Below are positions 1 through 6,508 of a stretch of 9,142 nt of DNA, in pieces. Position numbers and translations under genes: made by a program. Within the stretch, counting starts at the first letter, position 1; the number at the start of each line of letters is the position of its first letter. This DNA is from Dethiosulfatibacter sp. (GTDB lineage Bacteria; Bacillota_A; Clostridia; Tissierellales; Dethiosulfatibacteraceae): NCBI GenBank assembly GCA_019084435.1, contig JAHRFV010000112.1, positions 1 through 9,142 on the forward strand, given 5' to 3'. The notes beneath the pieces are model-generated. The model saw only the letters and a list, made by a program, of their open reading frames with translations, had not been told where the DNA came from and searched no databases.

Positions 1-104
1 GCGAAATTGGTTTCGACGGGGGTGTAGAAGTATAATAAGCGAGCCGCTGCCGCCAAACAGCGTTAAAAGTGGCAACCTAAATTAAAAGCAAAAACAAACA
101 ATAA
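1..104 (+). ncRNA. ssrA: Inverted second copy of the tmRNA 5' region, including resume codon and start of tag
   Basis: The plus strand reads as tmRNA from just inside its 5' end (the leading GGGG would lie before position 1). Pseudoknot 1 can be drawn: stem 1 is CGCTG (45-49) with CAGCG (58-62), and stem 2 is CCGC (50-53) with GTGG (69-72). An A-rich single strand leads to a plausible resume codon GCA at 88-90. The frame GCA AAA ACA AAC AAT gives a tag starting Ala-Lys-Thr-Asn-Asn, typical of Firmicutes tags in being Asn- and Lys-rich. After about 104 the sequence is the reverse complement of what came before, so no Ala-Ala tag end follows. This copy is probably not a separate gene but the folded-back continuation of the same one. 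Confidence 0.7.
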
Positions 105-185
105 TTTAGGTTGCCACTTTTAACGCTGTTTGGCGGCAGCGGCTAGCTTATTATACTTCTACAACCCCGTCGAAACCAATTTCGC
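1..185. repeat. 84-bp near-perfect inverted repeat with 17-nt loop, built from the tmRNA 5' end
   Basis: Position i pairs with position 186-i across the whole stretch: left arm 1-84, right arm 102-185, loop 85-101. 82 of 84 pairs are complementary; the exceptions are 22/164 (G opposite A) and 41/145 (G opposite A). Each arm, read inward, is the 5' region of tmRNA, so this is a head-to-head duplication of one gene end and not an ordinary hairpin element. The left arm begins exactly at the first base of the window. A short junction homology (TTA/TAA, visible where the arms meet the loop) would fit a strand-switch event. I infer a fold-back chimera at a contig end; a genuine genomic palindrome is the alternative. 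The repeat itself is certain, its cause is not. Confidence 0.95.
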
Positions 186-189
186 CCCC
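102..189 (-). ncRNA. ssrA: tmRNA (transfer-messenger RNA), 5' part only, downstream of smpB
   Basis: tmRNA, with SmpB, rescues ribosomes stalled on broken mRNAs and adds a degradation tag. The minus strand from 189 begins GGGGGCGAAATTGGTTTCGA followed by CGGGG, the conserved 5' end that normally pairs with the 3' tRNA-like end. Next come the 5' strand of helix 2 and the first pseudoknot. The gene lies in its expected place, directly after smpB, whose stop codon ends at 190. The tmRNA reading breaks off at about 102, where the sequence turns into its own reverse complement, so the tag, the later pseudoknots, the T-arm and the CCA end are absent. The end coordinate is the point of strand switch, not a biological 3' end. 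Confidence 0.85.
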
Positions 190-642
190 TTAATAATCCT
201 GGACGCGTTGCATTCTTCGTTCGGCATCTTTTTTTGCCATTGATTCCCGCTTGTCGTATTGTTTCTTGCCAATGGCTATGGCAAGCTCAAGCTTGACCAA
301 ACCATCTTTAATATAAATACTTAGGGGAATCAGGGAGTATCCTTTTTGGGTTGTCAGACCAATCAGCTTTCTGATCTCGCTCCTGTTCAGTAAAAGCTTT
401 CTTTTCCTGAGCGGGTCCCGATTGTAGATATTACCCTGTTCATAAGGACTGATGTGCATACCGGTGACAAACACCTCGCCATTTTCAATCTGTGCGTAGC
501 TGTCTCGCAGATTGACCTTGCCCTGTCTGATGGATTTGACCTCGGTTCCTGTCAGAACCAGTCCAGCCTCATAGGTTGCTTCAATAAAGTAGTCAAACCT
601 GGCCTTTTTATTTCTTGCCATCACTTTGATGTTGTCTTTCAA
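190..642 (-). CDS. smpB: SsrA-binding protein SmpB
   Basis: SmpB binds the tRNA-like domain of tmRNA and brings it to the A site of stalled ribosomes; it acts in the cytoplasm in trans-translation. The product is 150 residues, the usual family length. Recognisable stretches are [20 protein letters not shown] near the N-terminus, then [20 protein letters not shown], the central [20 protein letters not shown], and the basic C-terminal tail ([12 protein letters not shown]) that enters the mRNA channel. I place the start at a TTG (640-642): AGGTGA lies 5 nt upstream, and the protein then begins [14 protein letters not shown], like other SmpBs. A GTG three codons earlier (649-651) would give 153 residues but has only a 3-nt spacer from its AAGGA. 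The stop codon abuts the tmRNA 5' end with no gap. A strong promoter lies just upstream. Confidence 0.96.
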   Translation of the reverse strand: MKDNIKVMARNKKARFDYFIEATYEAGLVLTGTEVKSIRQGKVNLRDSYAQIENGEVFVTGMHISPYEQGNIYNRDPLRKRKLLLNRSEIRKLIGLTTQKGYSLIPLSIYIKDGLVKLELAIAIGKKQYDKRESMAKKDAERRMQRVQDY

Positions 643-653
643 ATAAATCACCT
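640..653 (-). promoter_or_regulatory. Ribosome-binding site and TTG start choice for smpB
   Basis: On the minus strand the segment reads AGGTGA (653-648), TTTAT, TTG (642-640). This is a better Shine-Dalgarno and spacer arrangement than the GTG embedded in the same AGGTGA, which would have to use AAGGA (659-655) at a 3-nt distance. The TTG also gives the N-terminus most like other SmpB proteins. Both starts are in the same frame, so the product differs by only three residues. Confidence 0.6.
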
Positions 654-666
654 GTCCTTATGGTTA

Positions 667-702
667 GCATCAAATTATAACAAAACTTTTAATCTGTGTC
701 AA
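667..702 (-). promoter_or_regulatory. Consensus sigma-70/sigma-A promoter for smpB-ssrA
   Basis: On the minus strand, TTGACA (702-697) is separated by exactly 17 bp from TATAAT (679-674); both hexamers match the consensus in full. The base pattern TGT immediately before the -10 adds an extended -10 element (TGnTATAAT). Transcription should start near 667, leaving a leader of about 25 nt before the smpB TTG. No promoter is evident between smpB and ssrA, so this one probably serves both, with RNase P able to cut the tmRNA 5' end from the joint transcript. It lies in the 54-bp gap after cvfB. Confidence 0.9.
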
Positions 703-705
703 ATT

Positions 706-1533
706 CTAGTCTCTCTTTAAGCCGATGCCCTTATCTGATATTGTTATCAGGTCACGCTTATAGAGTCTTCCTATTGCGATTTTGAATGAGCCCTTGCTCA
801 TATTGAAGGTTTCCTTTATAACGTTGGGGTTGGTTTTGTCGCTGTATGGCAAGAATCCGCCTGCTTTTACTAGTCGCTTGTAGATAACTTCAGCGTCATC
901 ATCCATTTTTGTATGTGTCTTGTCAAAAAGGTTCAGATTTAGTTTCCCGTCTTCTCTGATTTTGACAACTCTTGCCTCAACCTGATCTCCGATTCCTTTT
1001 CCAAAGAAGTCTTTTTCCTGTATTAGGCCGTGGTACTTGTTTTCTACTGCAACCATAGCACCCAATCCTCGTTTAAGGCTGTAAATGGTACCCTTGACCT
1101 TGTCCCCGATTTTATAGGGCGAATCAGTCCTTAGCATTTCATAGATGTCCATAGTCGCACACAGGCGCTCAGATTTATCTAGATAGATACCCACTATGTA
1201 TTCGTGACCTACTCTGATCTGTCCCTTTTGCTGTTTGAATGGAAGAAACAGATTCTTGTCTAGACCCCATTCCATAAAAGCGCCTATTTCTGTTATATCA
1301 ACTACCTTCAGGTATCCAATCTCTCCTATTACAAGATTTGGTCTTTTCAGCGATCCTTCTAACCTGTTGTTCATCTTATAGACAAAGACATCTCTCATTT
1401 GACCTTTTTCTATAATGGTCTGTCCTTTTTCTTTCTTAACATAGACCTCTGTTCCGTTTTCATCAATGAAAATCAAGTCTTTAACATCGACCTTGTTTAG
1501 TTTTAAAAATTGCATTTCTCCTAATTTAATCAT
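706..1533 (-). CDS. cvfB: CvfB/YitL-family S1-domain RNA-binding protein
   Basis: The 275-residue product resembles the CvfB family (YitL in Bacillus, conserved virulence factor B in Staphylococcus): tandem S1-like OB folds and a C-terminal winged helix that binds RNA. Visible parts are an S1-like unit at about 3-62, a second at about 66-133 with the ITEIGAFMEWGL strand pattern, a canonical S1 unit at about 143-203 (KIGDKVKGTIYSLKRGLGAM), and a winged helix at about 215-275 with FNMSKGSFKIAIGRLYKRDL. I chose ATG 1533-1531 because AAGGAG lies 4 nt upstream; a TTG at 1551 gives six extra basic residues and lacks this support. The gene overlaps the end of rnr by 8 bp (ATGATTAA), suggesting translational coupling. 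The family fit is good; its exact RNA targets in this organism are unknown. Confidence 0.88.
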   Translation of the reverse strand: MIKLGEMQFLKLNKVDVKDLIFIDENGTEVYVKKEKGQTIIEKGQMRDVFVYKMNNRLEGSLKRPNLVIGEIGYLKVVDITEIGAFMEWGLDKNLFLPFKQQKGQIRVGHEYIVGIYLDKSERLCATMDIYEMLRTDSPYKIGDKVKGTIYSLKRGLGAMVAVENKYHGLIQEKDFFGKGIGDQVEARVVKIREDGKLNLNLFDKTHTKMDDDAEVIYKRLVKAGGFLPYSDKTNPNVIKETFNMSKGSFKIAIGRLYKRDLITISDKGIGLKRD

Positions 1534-3655
1534 TTTTCTCCTTCTTTTCAATAAACAAAAAGTCTATTTCAGCCTTTTGTATATTGACACTTGTTAGTTT
1601 TACTTGTACGATATCGCCTATTTTAAAGGTTTTTTTGGTTCTTTCACCTATCAGGCAGTAGTTTTTCTCATCATAGATATAATAATCATCATCCATATTT
1701 GAAATGTGGATAAGCCCCTCTACGGTATTGTCCAGTTCAACAAACACACCGAAGCTGGTGACACTTGAGATTACACCTTCAAACTCTTCTCCAATGTGAT
1801 CAGACATATATTCTGCCATTCTGATATCATCCACATCTCTTTCAAGCTGCGCTGCTTTTCTTTCGTTGACTGAGCATACTCTGGCAATTTCCGGTAGGCT
1901 ATCATGCAATCGCTTAGTCTTTTTATCCAAGGTGCCATTAAGATGGTCTTTGATGATTCTGTGAATCTGCAGATCCGGATATCTTCTGATCGGTGAGGTA
2001 AAGTGGGTATAGAATTTGGAAGCCAGTCCAAAATGGTCTTCCGCCTCATGACTGTAGACAGCCTTTTTCAGAGATCGAAGCATAATTGTATTGATGACTG
2101 TTTCCTCTTTTTTACCCTTGACCTTATTTGAGACCGCTTGAAACTCTTTTGGATGAATATTGCCTATACCCTTGATGCTATAACCAAAATTGGCAATGAA
2201 CTTATTGAACTCCACAACGCTTTCATAATCAGGTGACTCATGGATACGATATAGGAAAGGGGCTTTGGCCCAATACATGTTTTCAGCTATGGTTTCATTA
2301 CAAAGAATCATGAATTCCTCTATAATGCGATTGGATACTCTACGCTCATACTTTTGAATATCAACCGCTTTTCCGGTTTCGTCCAAAATGATTTTCGCTT
2401 CATCAAAGTCAAAGTCGATGCAGCCTCTTTTTTCCCTTTTTAGACTTAGCCTTTTGCTTAATTCTTCCATCAACTTGAAGTCTTCCACATAGGGTTTGTA
2501 TTTTTCCATCAGTTCAGCGTCTTGATTTTCCAATATATCTGATACTTCTGTGTAATTCATCCTGACCTTTGATTGGATGATGCTTTCATAGATGTCGTGT
2601 GATTTGACTGTTCCTTTAGAATCCACTTTCATGATCACTGAGAGGGTAAACTTATTCTCATAAGGATTCAGACTGCATACACCGTTGGAGATTTCTTTTG
2701 GAAGCATGGGAATGACGCTTCCTGGCATATAAACAGAGGTGCCTCTCTCGTAGGCTTCCTTGTCCAATATGCTTCCTTCCCTCACATAATGCGCGACGTC
2801 TGCTATATGTACACCTAGCTCATACATGTCATTGTCGAGCCTTTTTATATGGACAGCATCGTCAAGGTCCTTTGCATCTTCCCCGTCTATGGTCAATATA
2901 TTGTAATCTCTGAAGTCTTTTCTTCTATTGATTTCCTTGTCGTCTAATTCTAATGATACTGATTTAGCCTCCGTCAAGACTTTATCCGGGAAATCAATCT
3001 TGATGCCGTTTCTAATCAGGGCTGAAAGAATATGTGTATCCATATCGTCTGCAGATCCTAATATTCTGGTCACTATTCCAGCTGGGTTTTTTCTTTTCTC
3101 TGGCCAGTCTGTTATTTTGACGATGACTTTCTGTCCGTCTTTGGCTTTGTTGAAATCTGACTTCGAGACAAAAACATCCTGAGATAGTCTTTTGTCATCC
3201 GGCAACACAAAACCGAAATTTCTGGCCTCTTGGAAAGTACCTATGATTTCTTCGTTTGCTCTTTTGATGATCCTGATGACTTTTCCTTCCTGTTTTTTTA
3301 TGTCATGGGTGCTTTTCATCGGTCTTATGATGACGGTATCGCCATTCATAGCACCATTCAGATCCACAGGTGGTATAAAGACATCTTTAATATCTGAATC
3401 CTCCGGTATAAAAAATCCGAAACCTTTTGCGGATCCCTGAATGGTTCCTTTTAGCAAATTCATTTTGCTAGGCAACCCGTATCTGTCATTTCTGGTTTTG
3501 ATGATCAAGCCTTCATTCTCAAGTTCAGTCAGTATTTTTAGTATCTCCTGCTTCATATCTTTTGATGAATTCAGTTCTTTCAGTATTTCACCAATCAGCA
3601 TGGGTTTGTAAGCATCTTCACTCATGAAAAAAATGATTTTTTCTTTAATATTCAT
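1526..3655 (-). CDS. rnr: Ribonuclease R, 3'-5' exoribonuclease
   Basis: RNase R degrades structured RNA processively from the 3' end and is the nuclease that removes non-stop mRNA during trans-translation. The 709-residue product has the full family layout: an N-terminal winged helix (about 1-62), two cold-shock domains (about 66-130 and 137-200), the RNB catalytic domain (about 245-570) and an S1 domain (about 622-705). The metal-binding aspartates are in IDGEDAKDLDDAVHI (Asp257, Asp263, Asp265, Asp266), and the C-terminal RNB signature HFTSPIRRYPDLQIHR is at 551-566. The tail after S1 is short, without the long Lys-rich extension of enterobacterial RNase R. ATG 3655-3653 follows AAAGGAG with a 6-nt spacer. 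It lies 21 bp after ddl, overlaps cvfB by 8 bp, and is close to smpB-ssrA, its functional partners. Confidence 0.97.
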   Translation of the reverse strand: MNIKEKIIFFMSEDAYKPMLIGEILKELNSSKDMKQEILKILTELENEGLIIKTRNDRYGLPSKMNLLKGTIQGSAKGFGFFIPEDSDIKDVFIPPVDLNGAMNGDTVIIRPMKSTHDIKKQEGKVIRIIKRANEEIIGTFQEARNFGFVLPDDKRLSQDVFVSKSDFNKAKDGQKVIVKITDWPEKRKNPAGIVTRILGSADDMDTHILSALIRNGIKIDFPDKVLTEAKSVSLELDDKEINRRKDFRDYNILTIDGEDAKDLDDAVHIKRLDNDMYELGVHIADVAHYVREGSILDKEAYERGTSVYMPGSVIPMLPKEISNGVCSLNPYENKFTLSVIMKVDSKGTVKSHDIYESIIQSKVRMNYTEVSDILENQDAELMEKYKPYVEDFKLMEELSKRLSLKREKRGCIDFDFDEAKIILDETGKAVDIQKYERRVSNRIIEEFMILCNETIAENMYWAKAPFLYRIHESPDYESVVEFNKFIANFGYSIKGIGNIHPKEFQAVSNKVKGKKEETVINTIMLRSLKKAVYSHEAEDHFGLASKFYTHFTSPIRRYPDLQIHRIIKDHLNGTLDKKTKRLHDSLPEIARVCSVNERKAAQLERDVDDIRMAEYMSDHIGEEFEGVISSVTSFGVFVELDNTVEGLIHISNMDDDYYIYDEKNYCLIGERTKKTFKIGDIVQVKLTSVNIQKAEIDFLFIEKKEKND
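1531..1543 (-). promoter_or_regulatory. Ribosome-binding site of cvfB inside the 3' end of rnr
   Basis: AAGGAG (1543-1538) sits 4 nt before ATG (1533-1531), all within the last codons of rnr (Lys-Lys-Glu-Lys-Asn-Asp-stop). The start and stop overlap in ATGATTAA. Ribosomes finishing rnr should therefore be well placed to begin cvfB. It decides the start in favour of 1533 over the upstream TTG and over an internal ATG at 1515. Confidence 0.75.
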
Positions 3656-3676
3656 ATTTTACTCCTTTTGTTACTG

Positions 3677-4846
3677 TTATCCTTTGATTCCTTTGGACAT
3701 GTTATTCAATAGATCAACATCATAAGAATCAATTTTTTCTGAGTTATCCTTATGCCTATGCAATGCGATATCGATTAAACTGTCGATTAGATCTTTAAAT
3801 TTGATTCCTGATGGTTCCCACAAATAGAATGATGCAGAACCCGGTATTGTATTGATTTCATTGACATAAATCTCTTCGCCATCCAGCAGAAAGTCTATTC
3901 TCGCTACACCATTGGCGTTAATTGATTTGAAGGCTTCTATAGCCAATGATTTGATTTTGTCTGAAATACCATCGGAAATATTAGCAGGAATGACTCGCTT
4001 GTCTATGCCTTTTTCATTCTTGCTACCCTGTTTATTCATGTATTTATCTTCAAATTTCAGGTATTCCTGCCAGCCTACAGGCTCTTCACATAGCGAAGCC
4101 TTCAGATTGTTTTCATAACCTAAGACAGAACAGTTAATCTCTCTTGGATGCTCAAGACATTGTTCAATGATTATTTTTCTATCATAATGGAAAGCCACCT
4201 CAATTGTTTGTTCCAGTTCAGCTCTGTTTCTTGCCTTCCCTATTCCAATACTTGATCCCAGATTGGATGGTTTCACAATTAAAGGATACCCTATGCTTTC
4301 CGCTTCAATTAGGCATTGTTCGTTGTTATTGTCATATTGTGATTTGTAGAACCAAACATATGGCAATACTGGGAGCTTTTCAGCCTTGAACACTTTCTTC
4401 ATCAGGACCTTATCCATACCTAAAGCGGATGCCTTCACGTCAGAAAAAGCGTAGGGCACGCCACAGGTTTCAAGCAGTCCCTGTAAAACACCATCTTCCA
4501 CGTTGGTTCCATGGGTGGCTGGAATGACAACATCAACCTCTACTTTTTCCCGTTTTTTAGAGAGAAAACCTTGCTTGACTTCAGGGTTCGGATAGAGACA
4601 AAGAACACTTTTATTATCAGAGCTTTTCCAAGGAATAACTTCTGACAGATTATTATACTGTTTCGATTTATATGTTTCAACATTGGATAAGGCATCTCCG
4701 ATAAGCCATCTACCTGTTTTATCAATATAAATAATCAATGGATCATACTTGTTTTTATCTATATTCTCAAAAATCTGAAGTCCTGTTATAATTGATACTT
4801 CATGCTCGACTGATTTTCCGCCTAGGATTATCCCAACTCTTTTCAT
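3677..4846 (-). CDS. ddl: D-alanine--D-alanine ligase
   Basis: Ddl joins two D-alanines with ATP, making the dipeptide that MurF adds to the peptidoglycan precursor in the cytoplasm. The 389-residue ATP-grasp protein shows GGKSVEHEVS (9-18), HGTNVEDG (112-119), VKPSNLGSS (191-199), RIDF (316-319) and the metal-binding NEINTIPGS (329-337). In the omega loop, Lys268-Tyr269 of FEDKYM match the Lys-Tyr pair that marks D-Ala-D-Ala rather than D-Ala-D-lactate ligases. Departures from the common form are Val in place of Gly in HGxxGEDG and GSASFYLWEPSG after the metal motif; these suggest a separate Ddl clade, not loss of function. Length is slightly above the usual 300-370, with a polar tail after about 363. 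ATG 4846-4844 follows AAAGGA. Its neighbour upstream is a MurF-like ligase, the enzyme type that uses its product. Confidence 0.93.
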   Translation of the reverse strand: MKRVGIILGGKSVEHEVSIITGLQIFENIDKNKYDPLIIYIDKTGRWLIGDALSNVETYKSKQYNNLSEVIPWKSSDNKSVLCLYPNPEVKQGFLSKKREKVEVDVVIPATHGTNVEDGVLQGLLETCGVPYAFSDVKASALGMDKVLMKKVFKAEKLPVLPYVWFYKSQYDNNNEQCLIEAESIGYPLIVKPSNLGSSIGIGKARNRAELEQTIEVAFHYDRKIIIEQCLEHPREINCSVLGYENNLKASLCEEPVGWQEYLKFEDKYMNKQGSKNEKGIDKRVIPANISDGISDKIKSLAIEAFKSINANGVARIDFLLDGEEIYVNEINTIPGSASFYLWEPSGIKFKDLIDSLIDIALHRHKDNSEKIDSYDVDLLNNMSKGIKG

Positions 4847-4877
4847 CCAAATTTCCTTTCCCTTTTAGTGTTATAGT

Positions 4878-6494
4878 TTACGCTTCATTGTAAGTATCTG
4901 GTAGATCATTTTCAAACAGCACCACATCGCCTTTTTTGAGCAGTGTTCTTAAAACATTTTCAGACTCTTTTAAAGACTTGACGATAATGATATTCTCCTT
5001 AGCAAAACCAGATTCCAATAGTCCATCTTTGATGGCTTTGGTCTTGACTTCTCCAACCAGTATGGCTATGTCACATACTTTAGCGATTCCCTGTCCCAGT
5101 TTCTTGTTCTCCTCATATTCCAGACCCGCCAGACCAATCATACCCGGAGTAACAATAACTTTCCTGTGATTTTGAAATTCTGATAAAACTTCGAGAGCAG
5201 CTGCGGCACCATCAGGATTAGAGTTGAAAGCATCATCGATGACTATCACACCTGTGCCCGGATTAATGAGCTGCAATCTGTGTTGGATTGGTTCGATTTT
5301 TTCAATGCCACTTGCAATTTGTACAAGAGTCATCCCCAACGCATAGCCAGTGGCTGCACCTGCCAATATATTCTGAACATTGTGCTTGCCCAGCAATTTT
5401 GTTTTGCACTCAACGCTACCTTTGTCTTTGATATTTAGAGTGAAAGTTGACCCTTCAATGCTGGTTACGATATTTTCTGCATAAACATCTAGTTCTTTTG
5501 AATTCTTTAATCCGTAAAGAATTTTTTTGATATAAGTCTTATCTGCCAATTTTTTTACATAATCATTGTCATAATTGAATATTGCCCAACCATCTCCTGA
5601 AAGCCCTTCTATCAGCTCATATTTTGTCTTTGCGATATTCTCAATCGTCTTGAAGGTTTCCAAATGGCAGGGTCCTATGGATGTAATAATACCGATGTCA
5701 GGTTTGACCAGTTTTGTCATCTCTTTGATCTCACCCATTCTCTCTGCTCCAAGCTCAGCCACAAAAACATTGTAGCTGTCATTTAGGTCTTCGTTGATGA
5801 CTTTGCTGACTCCCATTGGTGTGTTATAGCTTCCTGGTGTTTTGAAGGTCTTGAATTTCTGTTCCAGTATTTCAGCAGTGATAAATTTAGTGCTGGTCTT
5901 GCCGTAACTCCCTGTTATACCTACTACAGTCAGGTCATCTAGGCTTTTTATCTTATCTTGCGCCATGTTATAAAACTTGCTATTGATTGATTTCTCAACG
6001 GGATTTAATAGCCAAACGCCTCCAATGATATAATATGTGCCATAGTAAATCGATAATGATAATATAAATGCTGATATTGGAATGTAATAAGTTTGACCGG
6101 CAATCAATCTCACCAACAACACAACAACTATAAAATCAACAACTGCAAGTAATAACGTTCCAATCAATAGCCTTTTAGCTCTATCTGTCATCACTAGTGG
6201 TTTTTTTGACTCGTATTTTCTGAAAGAAGCAATATAGAGCCCCGTTGCTGACCAGGCTAAAGCTAATATTATGAGATCATATTGATAGAACATATAGAAT
6301 ACTGCCATAACAACGGATACTATTACCAGAATATTGGACTTGGGTCCATGAGCTTTAGTCTTATTGTTGTTTAGCCAATTCATATACTTGTCATTCTCAT
6401 ACATTTCCAACTGCATCATATGCAATGAATAGAGAACCCTATCAAAGGTGTTTATAAGCCATACAACAAAAATAATTATTATCAGTAAAGACAT
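4878..6494 (-). CDS. Membrane-anchored MurF-like Mur ligase
   Basis: The C-terminal two thirds of this 538-residue protein is a Mur ligase closest to MurF (addition of D-Ala-D-Ala to UDP-MurNAc-tripeptide): P-loop GITGSYGKTS (192-201, Lys199), GSYNTPMGVSKVI, VAELGAERMGEI (245-256), ITSIGPCHLETF (270-281), the lysine region AKTKYELIEGL, LGKHNVQNILAGAA (368-381) and IDDAFNSNPDGAAAAL (419-434). The first about 165 residues are not the normal substrate domain: they hold about five hydrophobic helices (roughly 3-24, 53-70, 73-92, 107-131, 136-163) with a polar stretch HMMQLEMYENDKYMNWL between the first two. The protein ends with VVLFENDLPDTY instead of the usual MurF KGSR-type end. ATG 6494-6492 has AAGGAGGA upstream. 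It lies 14 bp after the hydrolase and 31 bp before ddl. Family membership is firm; whether it is the cell's MurF or a ligase for a lipid-linked substrate is open. Confidence 0.85.
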   Translation of the reverse strand: MSLLIIIIFVVWLINTFDRVLYSLHMMQLEMYENDKYMNWLNNNKTKAHGPKSNILVIVSVVMAVFYMFYQYDLIILALAWSATGLYIASFRKYESKKPLVMTDRAKRLLIGTLLLAVVDFIVVVLLVRLIAGQTYYIPISAFILSLSIYYGTYYIIGGVWLLNPVEKSINSKFYNMAQDKIKSLDDLTVVGITGSYGKTSTKFITAEILEQKFKTFKTPGSYNTPMGVSKVINEDLNDSYNVFVAELGAERMGEIKEMTKLVKPDIGIITSIGPCHLETFKTIENIAKTKYELIEGLSGDGWAIFNYDNDYVKKLADKTYIKKILYGLKNSKELDVYAENIVTSIEGSTFTLNIKDKGSVECKTKLLGKHNVQNILAGAATGYALGMTLVQIASGIEKIEPIQHRLQLINPGTGVIVIDDAFNSNPDGAAAALEVLSEFQNHRKVIVTPGMIGLAGLEYEENKKLGQGIAKVCDIAILVGEVKTKAIKDGLLESGFAKENIIIVKSLKESENVLRTLLKKGDVVLFENDLPDTYNEA

Positions 6495-6508
6495 ATTTCC
6501 TCCTTGTG

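Noticed and set aside
1..185. Palindrome as a transcription terminator, CRISPR unit or mobile-element end
   Set aside because: The arms are the tmRNA 5' region itself; there is no T-run after the stem, no repeated spacer units, no transposase and no target-site duplication visible.
454..720. Plus-strand ORF of 88 codons opposite smpB
   Set aside because: It is antisense to well-conserved smpB and its promoter region, and shows no recognisable domain; it is a shadow frame. The same applies to the other plus-strand ORFs across rnr, ddl, the Mur ligase and hppA.
1534..1551. Longer start for cvfB at TTG 1551
   Set aside because: It would add six mostly basic residues translated from the Shine-Dalgarno itself; ATG 1533 with AAGGAG 4 nt upstream is much better supported.
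1771..2049. Minus-strand ORF of 92 codons in another frame inside rnr
   Set aside because: It lies wholly within the conserved RNB/S1 coding region of rnr and has no family resemblance of its own. The 61-codon minus ORF inside ddl (4540-4725) is rejected for the same reason.
3677..4846. Ddl as a van-type D-Ala-D-lactate or D-Ala-D-Ser resistance ligase
   Set aside because: The omega loop keeps the Lys-Tyr pair (268-269) of D-Ala-D-Ala ligases, and there are no vanH, vanX, vanT or sensor-regulator genes in the window.
4847..4900. Internal promoter before ddl (TATAAC on the minus strand in the 31-bp gap)
   Set aside because: No acceptable -35 at 16-18 bp upstream; the hexamer at that spot (GATACT) is poor, and the gap is normal for an operon.
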